From assembly GCA_965240325.2 (NCBI GenBank), contig OZ251227.1:3348001-3412000 (forward strand): a DNA stretch of 64,000 nucleotides, given 5' to 3'. This DNA comes from Rebecca billardiae RCC1528 (taxonomy: Eukaryota > Haptophyta). Positions 30,405 to 40,035 of this stretch are shown in pieces. Within the stretch, counting starts at the first letter, position 1. Each line of letters starts with the position of its first letter. The position numbers were made by a program, and so were the translations under genes. Under the pieces are notes generated by a model. The model saw only the letters and a list, made by a program, of their open reading frames with translations, ran no database searches and was not told where the DNA came from.

Positions 30405-31129
30405 GGCGAGGCCGAGCATCGAACACGGCGCGCTGGCCGCCGCTCCGCGACCGCCGTTGCAACGCCAACGGCAACGACGACGCGCGCGTGTTTTACACCG
30501 TGTTCCGAGCCCGACGTCGGAGTTCTGCTATGTAGTCCTACTACTGCTACGTGGCATACTACGCGCGCACACTCGGGCACTGGCATCATCTGTCCGCGGG
30601 CAGTCTGCCAACAGGCAACAGCCAGTCGGGCGCCGCGCGCTATATATATATCGTCGCCAATATCGGGCGGCGGATTCGTCGTCTGCCGCGCTGCGGCCGG
30701 TCACGGACACATCAGTGCTGCGCTCTGAGTCTGGCCGCGCGCGGCCATTGATCGTAATACTAATAAATGTCTAATAAGATACACTTACGACATTATTAAG
30801 ACTAAGAGTTACAGTGATACAGTCCGAAGTAGCTGCCGCGTATATATTATATATTATAATTATCAATTAATTATATATATACATAATAGCGGGCCGCGGA
30901 CCCCGCGTCGCGCTCGCAGACGCGCCAGAGTTATTGCCTATACACTCTCGGCCTCAGTAGACACCGACGGTGCTGCTGCAGCAGGCAGCTCGCGCCCCGC
31001 TGCTGATGACTCACTACAGATTCGAGTGCGCGCAGCGCCGGGCACCGCTCCGCCCGACAAGGCGCGGCCCGGGGCCACGCCGGCGTCGCGTCCGTCCTCT
31101 CGACCGAGAGCCCCGCGCGCAGACGGCGC
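30405..31129. other. Convergent intergenic region, AT-rich in the middle
   Basis: No gene seen. An (AT)n-type patch lies at about 30640-30652 and a low-GC block at 30745-30890. The region separates the 3' ends of the NTF2-like membrane protein and the PRMT. Confidence 0.5.
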
Positions 31130-32608
31130 CTACCGGAGCGGGGGGAAGTCTTCGGGCGAGAGCGCAAAGGCAGCGGCGGCGCCGTTGGCCAGAGCCGCGC
31201 CGTTGGGCTGCGGCGGCGCGGCGGCGCGCGGCGCACGCTTTGGCTGTGCGCGCGCGCCGTCGGCGGCGGCCCAGCCGGCGGGTGGCGCAGGGTCTGCGCT
31301 CGCCGTGCCGCCGGCAGCGGCGGCGCTCGCGACGACGATGCGGCCGTGCCATCCCTCCGGCCCGTTCGAGCGCGCCGCCTTGGGCGCGGGCGCGCCCGCC
31401 TCCGTCGCCTTCCGCGCGGCGCGGCCCGCGCCGACCGCGCCGCCGCCGCCCGCACGCACGACCTCGCACTGGAAGCTGACGCCGTCCTGAGCGTAGCGGA
31501 CGATGAGCTCGAGCGCCTCGCCCTGCGTCACGAGCAGCGGCTTGGGCTGCCCCTCGTCGCTGCCGCGCGTGTCCTCGAGCAGCTGCAGCGCCTGCCCCCA
31601 CTGCATGTCGCGCGGGAAGTTGTCCACCGTCGCGGCCGGGTCGGTGGACATGGCGTGCGAGCCGGCGGCATCGTCGCTCACGTCCCACGAGGCCACGAGC
31701 GCGTGGGCGACGCCGGTGCGCGTGGCGACGAAGGGGACGCGGCGCTCGGGCGGGAAGGCGCTCGCCGTCGAGTCCCTCCCGAAGTCGATCTGCAGCACGG
31801 GTATCCGCTCGGACAGCAGCGCATGCTCGCACGACGAGAACCGGAAGCCATACTGCTTCGTGAAGACGAGGGAAGTCGTGTCCTGCAGCTCGTTGAACGC
31901 GCGCAGGTCGATGCCCTCCCACGAGCGCACGGCGGTGATGGCCTGCACGTCGGCCGACTCGATCAGCGTGACGTACTGCGTGCCGCGCGCCGGCAGGATG
32001 TGCGCGTGCGGCGCGACCAGCCGCTCGCGCGCGTCCTCGACGTAGTGCAGCGCAGACTCGCCGAGCAGCAGCGTGCCGAGGATCTCCGAGACGAGAATGT
32101 CGGGCGTACCGTCGAGCTCGTCGGGCTCGACGTCGGTGGACATCTTGTTGATCACCTGCACGCGGTCCGACATCCGGTTCGACTCGATGATCCGCGTCGC
32201 GAGCGCGGCGAGCTCGGCGTTCGCCTCGATCGCGATCACCTTGCGCGCGCCCGCGAGCGCCGCCATGATGCTCAGGAGCCCTGAGCCCGCGCCGATCTCG
32301 AGCACGACGGAGTCCGGCTTCACGAGCGTGCGCAGCGCGTTCTGGTAGAAGTGGTTGCGGTCGAGGTCGTTGATCATCGCGAAGTGCCAGTCGTTCACCG
32401 TCTCGATCAGCGCGGTCGGCTTGTTGCGCAGCCGCGCGGGCACGATAAAGTGCTCGGGCATGCTCTGGCCGAAGTAGTGCTCGGGGCCGCCACGCTGGTC
32501 GCAGGGCGGGACGTACGGGCCGAATGTGCGCTGCGCGCGCGCGTCGGGCTGCCCGTCCGACTCCTCGCCGTCGTCGTGCGCCTCGCCCGCGACGCGCGGA
32601 TCGTGCAT
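31130..32608 (-). CDS. Protein arginine methyltransferase (PRMT7-like)
   Basis: Single exon, 492 aa from the ATG at 32608. The frame is open further upstream into the inverted repeat, but the conserved protein begins here. Motif I VLEIGAGSGLLSIMA (104-114) with the acidic residue of post-I (AIEAN, E128) binds S-adenosylmethionine. The double-E loop is SEILGTLLLGE (E175, E184). N-terminal 'HFAMINDLDRNHFYQNAL' is typical of PRMT7-type enzymes, which methylate arginines on histones and RNA-binding proteins. Only one catalytic module is present, unlike the tandem modules of animal PRMT7. The C-terminal 110 residues are Gly/Ala-rich. The gene is divergent from the oxygenase at 33958 across a 421-bp inverted repeat. 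Confidence 0.85.
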   Translation of the reverse strand: MHDPRVAGEAHDDGEESDGQPDARAQRTFGPYVPPCDQRGGPEHYFGQSMPEHFIVPARLRNKPTALIETVNDWHFAMINDLDRNHFYQNALRTLVKPDSVVLEIGAGSGLLSIMAALAGARKVIAIEANAELAALATRIIESNRMSDRVQVINKMSTDVEPDELDGTPDILVSEILGTLLLGESALHYVEDARERLVAPHAHILPARGTQYVTLIESADVQAITAVRSWEGIDLRAFNELQDTTSLVFTKQYGFRFSSCEHALLSERIPVLQIDFGRDSTASAFPPERRVPFVATRTGVAHALVASWDVSDDAAGSHAMSTDPAATVDNFPRDMQWGQALQLLEDTRGSDEGQPKPLLVTQGEALELIVRYAQDGVSFQCEVVRAGGGGAVGAGRAARKATEAGAPAPKAARSNGPEGWHGRIVVASAAAAGGTASADPAPPAGWAAADGARAQPKRAPRAAAPPQPNGAALANGAAAAFALSPEDFPPLR

Positions 32609-32711
32609 GGTGGCGGCGCGCGGCAGGGCGCGGGCGTGGGCGGGACGACGAGGACAGCCAGTCAAAGGAGTGGCGGCGGGATTCCAAGTTGGAGCGCGGT
32701 GCACGGGTGTG

Positions 32712-33132
32712 CCAAGGGCGGTAAGGGCTGTCAACTCCCAGTGGCGGCAGCGCCAGAGGTTGGTTCCCGCTTCGCTGCTGCGCGGCCTCGCTCCAGCGAC
32801 TAACTCTCGTGGGCGCCCGCCCCGGGGGGCGAGTGGGGCGCGCACGGCGCGAGCTCCTGCGGCCGTGTACGCGCGCGCGGAGGCGGCGCGCGCGGCTGGG
32901 CAGGTGCTAGGGAGTGCATGTCGCCCTCCCACGCCGCGCGCCTTGCTCGCCGCCGCTTTCGCCGCGCCTCAGGCCAGCGCGCACGCGTGCGCCGCCTCCA
33001 GAGCCAGCCTCGGGCCCGCGGCAGCTGGCCGCGCGCGTGTGGTGCGCGGTCTGGTCGGCGCGAGTCGGTCGGGGCCATCGGGCGAGGTTCGCATACTTTA
33101 GACGCGCGCTCTGCCGCCGCGCGCCGCCGCGC
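32712..33132 (+). repeat. Left arm of a 421-bp inverted repeat
   Basis: Compared base by base with the reverse complement of 33421-33841; only two substitutions were found and no length difference. The outer edge lies 103 bp upstream of the PRMT start codon. Both arms include GC-rich sequence with no protein evidence. Confidence 0.95.
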
Positions 33133-33420
33133 ATGGGCCCGGTACCATCCCGTGAAGCTGTTGAAGGAAGCTGATCGATGAATGCACGACAAGCAGAAAT
33201 GAGCTCGAACACGCGACAGTGAGCGCCCATGCGCGTGATAGGCGGCCGCATTGGGCGCGTGTACGGCGTCCTATGAGTGCATTGCCCCGCTCTTCATCGC
33301 CTGCGCGCGTCTATTGTGCTCTCCAGCGTCTCCATGAGCGTCCAAACATGAGCATTTTCGCATTCGTGCTGCAGTTCGTGTCAGACCTAAGATGCTTGCG
33401 TGTCGACCCATGACAACCGT
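33133..33420. other. 288-bp spacer of the inverted repeat
   Basis: Unique, less GC-rich sequence between the two arms. No gene or obvious motif. Confidence 0.7.
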
Positions 33421-33841
33421 GCGCGGCGGCGCGCGGCGGCAGAGCGCGCGTCTAAAGTATGCGAACCTCGCCCGATGGCCCCGACCGACTCGCGCCGACC
33501 AGACCGCGCACCACACGCGCGCGGCCAGCTGCCGCGGGCCCGAGGCTGGCTCTGGAGGCGGCGCACGCGTGCGCGCTGGCCTGAGGCGCGGCGAAAGCGG
33601 CGGCGAGCAAGGCGCGCGGCGTGGGAGGGCGACATGCACTCCCTAGCACCTGCCCAGCCGCGCGCGCCGCCTCCGCGCGCGCGTACACGGCCGCAGGAGC
33701 TCGCGCCGTGCGCGCCCCACTCGCCCCCCAGGGCGGGCGCCCACGAGAGTTAGTCGCTGGAGCGAGGCCGCGCAGCAGCGAAGCGGGAGCCAACCTCTGG
33801 CGCTGCCGCCACTGGGAGTTGACAGCCCTTACCGCCCTTGG
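33421..33841 (-). repeat. Right arm of the 421-bp inverted repeat
   Basis: Mirror of 32712-33132. Its outer edge lies 116 bp upstream of the oxygenase start, so both divergent genes have the same sequence in the same orientation just upstream of their starts. Confidence 0.95.
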
Positions 33842-33957
33842 GTGTGCGCAGCAGGACTTTGCACCGTGACACCGTACAAGTACTACTGAACCGTCGCGTC
33901 CGTTGGTCATGAAAAGCACCTCCCCGCCTGCGCAGTCCTTTGTGCACGCGCGCGGCG

Positions 33958-35139
33958 ATGGCGCTCGTCACCGTGAGCCACGCGCAGCTCGAGGCGTCGG
34001 ACGACGGCCTGTCGGCGGAGATCGAGGCGGCGTTCGGCGCGGAGGGCCTCGGTCTGCTCCTCGTCTCGGGCGTGCCCGGCCTCGCGCCGCTCCGCGAGCG
34101 GCTGCTCCCCCTCGCGCACCAGTTTGGCACGCTCGCGCCCGAGGTGCGCGCGCGCTACGAGTCTCCGTCGACTTTCTACTCGATCGGCTGGTCGCACGGG
34201 AAGGAGCGGCTGCAGGGCGGCGTGCCCGACTTTGCCAAAGGCTCGTACTACAACAACCCGCTCCACAACCGCCCCTTCGACGACGAGGCGATCGTCCGCG
34301 AGTGGCCGTCGTTTGCGGCGCCCAACGTGTGGCCGACCGAGCACGTGCCCGAGATGGAGGGCGCCTTCATGGAGCTCGGCCAGCTGATCGTGCGCGTCGG
34401 CCGGCTGGTCGCGCGGCAGTGCGACGCGCACGTCCACGCGCGCTGCCCCGCCTACCCGCGCACCTTCCTCGCCGACCTCCTCGGCTCGTCGCGCGTGTGC
34501 AAGGCGCGGCTGCTCCACTACTACGCCAAGGCCGAGCCGCGCGCCGAGCCGCCCGCCGGCGCGGGCGCGGACGGCGGCGCGGCGGACGCGGGCGCGGGCG
34601 CGTCGGACGCGGACATCGCGTCGTGGTGCGGCTGGCACAACGACCACGGCTCGCTCACCGGCCTCGTCGCGCCGCTCTACCTCGACGAGCGCACGGGCGC
34701 GCGCGCGCCCGCGGGCGCGGACGCGGGCGCAGGGCTTTTCATCCGCGGCCGGCGCGGGCAGCTGGTGCGCGCGGCGATCCCGCCGGACCACCTGGCGTTC
34801 CAGATCGGCGAGACGGCGCAGGTGCACTCGGGCGGCGTGCTGCAGGCCACGCCGCACGCCGTGCGTGGCCCCCGCGCGCCGGGCATCAGCCGCGAGCAGT
34901 TCGCCGTCTTCATGGAGCCGCACCCGGACTGCCCGATGCGCGCGCCCGACGGCGCCGAGCCCGCGGCCGTGCAGCCGGAGGGCGCGGCCGCGCGGCTGCC
35001 GGCGGGCGTGCCGCCGCTGCTCACGCGCTGGGGCACGGAGCGCTGCCCGTTCACCACGTGCGACTTTGGCGCGTTCAGCGACGCGACCTACCGCATGTAC
35101 TACGCCGGCGACGAGGCGAGCGCAAACGCCACCGCTTGA
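33958..35139 (+). CDS. 2-oxoglutarate/Fe(II) dioxygenase, isopenicillin-N-synthase-like
   Basis: Single exon, 393 aa. The ATG at 33958 is the first with the family's N-terminus (VTVSHAQLEASD…LGLLLVSGVPG, the DIOX_N region). 'YSIGWSHGKERLQGG' and 'GSYYNNPLHNRP' follow. The iron-binding facial triad is visible: H227 and D229 in WHNDHGSLTGL, and H300 in LQATPHAVRGP, with R303 likely binding 2-oxoglutarate. A Gly/Ala-rich insert (about 198-216) sits just before the HxD. Such enzymes hydroxylate or desaturate small molecules; the substrate cannot be inferred. No targeting peptide is seen, so it is probably cytosolic. Confidence 0.85.
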   Translation: MALVTVSHAQLEASDDGLSAEIEAAFGAEGLGLLLVSGVPGLAPLRERLLPLAHQFGTLAPEVRARYESPSTFYSIGWSHGKERLQGGVPDFAKGSYYNNPLHNRPFDDEAIVREWPSFAAPNVWPTEHVPEMEGAFMELGQLIVRVGRLVARQCDAHVHARCPAYPRTFLADLLGSSRVCKARLLHYYAKAEPRAEPPAGAGADGGAADAGAGASDADIASWCGWHNDHGSLTGLVAPLYLDERTGARAPAGADAGAGLFIRGRRGQLVRAAIPPDHLAFQIGETAQVHSGGVLQATPHAVRGPRAPGISREQFAVFMEPHPDCPMRAPDGAEPAAVQPEGAAARLPAGVPPLLTRWGTERCPFTTCDFGAFSDATYRMYYAGDEASANATA

Positions 35140-36166
35140 GTCACCACGTCCGCGCGCGCCAGGCCGTCAACTGTCTTTCTAGGTCGCGCCGGCGTGATTC
35201 CGCGCCCACTTCTTGGGCTGGGCCATGCACGTACAGACCTCCCTGTGCCCTCATCATGAAGTCAAGTCTCACGTCCGACATTCTGGGCACAGCATGCGCC
35301 GCCTTGGCCGCAACGGAAGAGCTGAATGAAGAGCGGCACCGCTGACCGCAAGGCCGCGCTGTGCACAATAACCGATATTATTTTTATTTACATTCGTACT
35401 GTAATTTATTACTACACTAACTGTTCACACCGGACACATACGCGGGCAGAATGGCCACCAATAATATAACCATGCTGCTGCTGATGTGATTAATTCGGTG
35501 TCGACTGTCGGGTGTGCGTCACGGCCGTGACTCGACGCGGCAGCGGATGCGCCGGATGCTCAGTAGTCAACGGTCTTACTCTTAGTCTATGCCGCGCCGA
35601 CATGCAACATCGTCATCTGCTACTCAGTGTACATTAGCTAGACGCATCTGCTGTCGGGCTGCCAGTCTTGTCAGCTGGCTGCCGGTCGAGTAATGAGTGA
35701 ATGACGACGCAGCCGCACAGACGCGCACTCGGCACTCCCCGACCGCCCGGGCCGACCGCGACCGCTCTCCGGAGGACCTGACCGGAGGAGGGCGACGACG
35801 CCGACAGGTCAGGCCCGCTAGAAAAACAGTAGGTTTCCAGCCAAAGTTGCGCAGTAGCGGAGCTCCAACCCCTATTGATGATGGGCAGATCGTGTGAGTG
35901 GCGGTGGCGAGGCAGGCGGTCGGTCGCCCAGGCTGGAGGAGTGATGCCAGGACCTCGCCGGCCACTTCCGACTTCGCCAGTCGGATTCTGCTGGTGCATG
36001 TAATACTAGTGTCAACTGCCTACTTTGGGTAAAGTACAAATGTAAAGTAGTAGGTACCCCCATACGGCTGTCCTCTGTGAATCAGTTCCCGTTACCCCCG
36101 TACACCGCCCTTGCCGTACATACCGTACGCGCGCGTTCGCCGAGTGGCCGCTTCGAGGGCGCCATC
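35140..36166. other. Intergenic region, mixed composition
   Basis: No gene seen. 35360-35480 is AT-rich. The 90 bases before the ankyrin gene's ATG are an open extension of its frame without an ATG. Confidence 0.5.
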
Positions 36167-38395
36167 ATGCCAGACTCCGACCGGCTTGGAGGCGGGTGCG
36201 CCGGCGACAAGGTTGACGCCGCAGACCACACAGCGTTCCGCTACCCCATGTACGTCGTTCCGCTCGACGCTGTGCTCGCCATGTCGCCGAGCGAGGGCGT
36301 GCTGCCGCACCAGACTCTGCTCGCGCGCGGCATTGCGCGCGAGTGGAACGGCCGAGAGCACTGCCTCTTCGTCTCGCACGTGTGGGCGGGCGCCGATCAC
36401 CCCGACCCGACATTCGAGCAGTATGGCGTCCTGCAGCGCGTGCTCGCCGCGCTGCGCGAGGGGCGCACGTCGACGAGCTGCAGCTACGGCATGGCCGCCG
36501 CGCGCGGCCAGCGCGTCACGCGCTCAGGCGCTGAGTGGCGCGCGCTCCTCGCGGACGCGGTCGTGTGGTACGACTACCAGAGCGTGGCGCAGCCGAGCGT
36601 CGCCGGCCCCGACGAGGTCGAGCGCGCCGCGCGGCAGCTCGACGACGCGATCTCCTCGCTGCACGCGTACGTGCGCCACTCGCACACGCTGCTCGTGCTC
36701 GCGCCGCCCGTGCGTCGGCACGGGCCGGGCGGCGGGTACACCGACTTTTCGAGCTGGCTCTCGCGCGGGTGGACGCGGTTCGAGGCGCTCTCGGCGTTCC
36801 TCTCGCACGCCAACCTGCCGGGCCACGACTTCGTCACGCCGCCCGTCCTCGTCGCGGGCCCAGACGCCTCCCGCCACGTCGAGTTCTGCGGCGCATACTC
36901 TGTCCGCAAGCCGGTCGGGCTGGGGCGCTTCAGTGTCGACTCCGACCGCGCGCGCCTGTACGACGCGGCGCGCGGGATGTTCGCCGCGCGGCTGCGCGAG
37001 CTGGAGGCCGTCGCGGATGGGGCGCGCGCGCCCGCGCCAGCCGGCGCGCGCAGCTCCGCAGCCTCGCGCGCCAGCGGGCTGCTTGCCGGCGCCAATCGCC
37101 GGCGCTCCAATTCGGCCGATCTCAATGCGCACGCGGCGCGCGGCGCCGCTGCGGGCGCCGGGCTGGCCAGCGGCGAGGCGGCGGTCGCGCTCGAGCAGTA
37201 CCGCTGGCTGCGCGCGATGCGCAACTACCTGCTCGACGGCCTCCCCCGGCCGCACTGCGGGGGCACCGACCACCTCCCGTTCTGCGGCGAGGCGGACTGG
37301 GCTGCGTTCAAGCGCGCGTACCGGCTGCGCGGGCCGACAGAGCAGGTCGAGGGCGGCTGGTGCCCGCTGCAGCTCGCGGCGGTCTCGAACAACGTGGCCG
37401 TCGCGCGCGAGCTGCTCGAGCAGGGCGCGGACGTGCGGTACAGGCGGCCGGCCTCCTCCCTCGACCGCTGGCTCGGCACCGCCGGCCAGCAGTCCGCGCT
37501 CGACTATGCCGTGCGCACGTGCGGCGGCGAAGGGCTCGAGGCAGCCCCAATGCTCTCGCTACTGATCGAGCACGGCGCCGACCCGCTGGAGGTGCCGGCG
37601 CCGAGCGCGGAGTCCGGCGGCGGCACTCGGTGGCCGTCGAGCTGCTTGCACAAGGCCATCACGTACGGCAACGTGCACTCCGCCGCCTTCCTGCTCGAGC
37701 GCTACCCGCAGCTCGCCAGCCCCGAGTTCGACACGGCGCGGGGCGTCGGCTTCTCACACTCAATGTCGGCGGTTGTGAATCTGCATGCGCACATGGTGGG
37801 CTTTCTGCACGCGCGCGGGCTCGAGGGCACGATGGTGGTCGCGTACCAGAGCTCGACCGAGCTGCACGCCGCCGCGTTCCACGGCGACGCCGAGTCGCTG
37901 CGCCTCATCCTCGGCCGGGCGCACGCGCGAGACTACCTGCGCTACATCCCCGTGAGGCACATGGGGCGGCGCCAGGCGCGCGAGTTTGCACGCTCGGCGC
38001 TCGAGTACGCGCGCACCGTGCTGCTCGAGCGGCGCCCGCCGGACTCGCTGACGCGCTACCGCTTCGACCTGCTCTCGGGCACCCCGCTGCACGCGGCCGT
38101 CGCGAACAACCAGCTGGCGTGCGCCGAGGTGCTCCTGCGCCACGGAGCAGACCCGGCCGCGCGCTCCTTCTGGGGCGAGACGCCGGCACGCCTCGCGAGG
38201 CGGCTGGGGCACGAGGCGCTCTCGCGCGTGCTGCTGCAGGCGCAGGCAGCAACGCGGCGTGGCGCGAGCGGCGCCGCCGTGCGTCCACTTCCGGCGGCAG
38301 ATGACGACGTTGCGACCCTCGGCACCACTGCTGGCGGCAGTCACGCTGGCTGGAGTCCCAAGCCGGACGAGGCAGCTACGAGTACGTCGCGGTAG
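36167..38395 (+). CDS. Ankyrin-repeat protein with N-terminal 'FVSHVW' domain
   Basis: Single exon, 742 aa from the ATG at 36167 (MPDSDRLGGG). The N-terminal 280 residues form a recurring algal/protist domain of unknown function, recognised by 'HCLFVSHVWAGADHPDPTFE', 'AVVWYDYQSVAQPS' and 'FSSWLSRGWTRFEALSAFLS'. After a low-complexity linker, ankyrin repeats follow: 'WCPLQLAAVSNNVAVARELL', 'LLIEHGADPLEVP', 'SCLHKAITYGNVHSAAFLLE', 'STELHAAAFHGDAESLRLIL' and 'TPLHAAVANNQLACAEVLL'/'RHGADPAARSFWGETPARLA'. No signal peptide or membrane segment, so it is likely cytosolic, acting in protein binding. The N-terminal domain has some look of a TIR/HET-like fold (strand with SHxW, then a DYxSxxQ motif), but this is speculative. 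Confidence 0.8.
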   Translation: MPDSDRLGGGCAGDKVDAADHTAFRYPMYVVPLDAVLAMSPSEGVLPHQTLLARGIAREWNGREHCLFVSHVWAGADHPDPTFEQYGVLQRVLAALREGRTSTSCSYGMAAARGQRVTRSGAEWRALLADAVVWYDYQSVAQPSVAGPDEVERAARQLDDAISSLHAYVRHSHTLLVLAPPVRRHGPGGGYTDFSSWLSRGWTRFEALSAFLSHANLPGHDFVTPPVLVAGPDASRHVEFCGAYSVRKPVGLGRFSVDSDRARLYDAARGMFAARLRELEAVADGARAPAPAGARSSAASRASGLLAGANRRRSNSADLNAHAARGAAAGAGLASGEAAVALEQYRWLRAMRNYLLDGLPRPHCGGTDHLPFCGEADWAAFKRAYRLRGPTEQVEGGWCPLQLAAVSNNVAVARELLEQGADVRYRRPASSLDRWLGTAGQQSALDYAVRTCGGEGLEAAPMLSLLIEHGADPLEVPAPSAESGGGTRWPSSCLHKAITYGNVHSAAFLLERYPQLASPEFDTARGVGFSHSMSAVVNLHAHMVGFLHARGLEGTMVVAYQSSTELHAAAFHGDAESLRLILGRAHARDYLRYIPVRHMGRRQAREFARSALEYARTVLLERRPPDSLTRYRFDLLSGTPLHAAVANNQLACAEVLLRHGADPAARSFWGETPARLARRLGHEALSRVLLQAQAATRRGASGAAVRPLPAADDDVATLGTTAGGSHAGWSPKPDEAATSTSR

Positions 38396-38580
38396 TACAT
38401 ATATGGGTACAGGCTTCGTCGTTCTAGTATATCAATCATAATGTCATCGTCAGCACGGCGGTAGTGCTGAGCAGAGAGAGAGAGAGAGAGAGACTCACTG
38501 AGAGTGAGAGAGCCGTCAGCCAGAGCGCGCTGAGTAGTAGTACTCGGCGCGTCGTCACTATACGCGCATCATGCCATCAA

Positions 38581-38608
38581 TATATATATATATGTCTAGC
38601 CGTCCTCG
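38581..38608 (-). repeat. (AT)n-GTCTAGCCGTCCTCG repeat, inverted copy
   Basis: Reverse complement of the unit at 25261-25286. Confidence 0.8.
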
Positions 38609-38863
38609 AAGCGCCTGCGCCATCCAGATGCAGTGAGGAGGCGAGGCACACGCCGGGCAGGGCGGAGCCACGCTGCGAGAGACCAGACTTTATACATATT
38701 GTATGGGATAGCTTGGACGACGCAGCTCGAGAGCCGCCAAGCCGCACGACAGCGAGGCACGAAGGACATCGTGCATAGGGCGCCTCGAAGCTGCGGGCCG
38801 CCGGAAACGGCTGCGAAGGGCGCTCGCTGCGAGTGAGCAGGAGGCATGCAGCAGCGACGGTAA

Positions 38864-38930
38864 CGGTTGGCTCGGCGCCTGATGGAAAACCCAGTTCACG
38901 AATTGGCCGCCCTGACCGCCATGCCAACCT
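38864..38930 (-). repeat. Dispersed 67-bp repeat, copy b
   Basis: Reverse complement of 12750-12816 with about six substitutions, including CCCAGTTCACG for CCCCGTTCACC. Confidence 0.85.
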
Positions 38931-39600
38931 TGCCTAGTGAGCTTGACCCGTTGCACGCGTGAGCGCCGAAAAAACGACACTTTGGCAGTGATAGTCATCA
39001 GCACCGTCGCCGCATCGTGGGCATGCCGCTGCCGCCGCCGGCGGCGGCAGCGGGAGCGTGGCAGCAGATCTACCACCTTCCGCGTTACGCGCTGCGTCGT
39101 GCGCGCCAGGTGGCAGGTTTCCCAGGTCCGCCGCGCGGAAGGCAGCGTGAGCGGTCGGCGAGCGCACGGAGATGAGAAGTAAGCGCGCATCGTGAGAGCT
39201 TCAGCAGCTTGCCCACGCGCTTCACGAAGGCGGTGTGGTTGCGTGCGCACGCCTTCTGTACCCGTACCCGCGATCAAAGCGTGAGCCACTCCCTAGGTCT
39301 TGCCTGCGCATCGCGGGCCGCGCCTCGTCTCCTGAATCCTCGTTCACGAGGACAGCACGTGTATCCGTGTACGCGCTCGCGGCCGATGGCGGCTCCCCGC
39401 GTCGAGAGCCGTTTGGCTGGAGCCGCATCCAAGGGCATGTATCCTCACGGCCCCACCCGATGCTGACGCTGAGGTGGCGTGCTTGCCGAAGGTAGCCGCA
39501 TTGGCTGATCTCTCTGCCTTTGGGCAACCCTTTGCAACCGCGCCGGCTCACGCTGCCAGCGCGCGCGCGGCGTGGCTTCGTGGTGGACACCTGCCCTGGG

Positions 39601-39737
39601 TTTTGTCGTTCGTTCTCAGCGACGGTTGGGTCGATTGACATGCGGATTGGATTGGTGCATTGCGAATCGGCTTCGCAATGCACCATTGCGCTCGGATCGG
39701 CGCGGACGTCAGCCATGCGGCAGCGCGAGCGACAAAA
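39601..39737. repeat. Imperfect hairpin with equal 66-nt arms
   Basis: A perfect 14-bp inner stem (39653-39666 with 39672-39685, loop TCGGC) and a conserved outer end (TTTTGTCG with CGACAAAA). The middle of the arms matches poorly. Both strands therefore give related short peptide fragments. Confidence 0.75.
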
Positions 39738-39993
39738 CCGCGAGATTTCATACGCTTGTCGTTTTTTCATACGCTCACGGTTACTCACCCGTGCAACGGG
39801 TCGCTTATGGCCCAGGAGCAGCGCAGAGAGTAGGTCGTTCTAGGCCGTCGTGCGTGCACACAGAGCACGGGCTCGAAAGTCCCTCGTGGCACGAGAAGAG
39901 GGTGGCCAAGATGGCAGCCGGACTTGAGCTCGGCCGCCTGGCTCAGGCTGAATGGCAGGCAGGTGTTGATACGGCGCATTGCGCTCCCACCGT

Positions 39994-40035
39994 CCTCTTA
40001 GACAATCAGTTATTGTGCCAATAACCCCACATATA
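39994..40035 (-). repeat. Dispersed hairpin repeat, copy c
   Basis: Minus-strand copy of 22433-22474: stem TTATTG / CAATAA around a GCA loop, followed by CTGATTGTCTAAGAGG and preceded by TATATGTGGGG. Confidence 0.85.
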
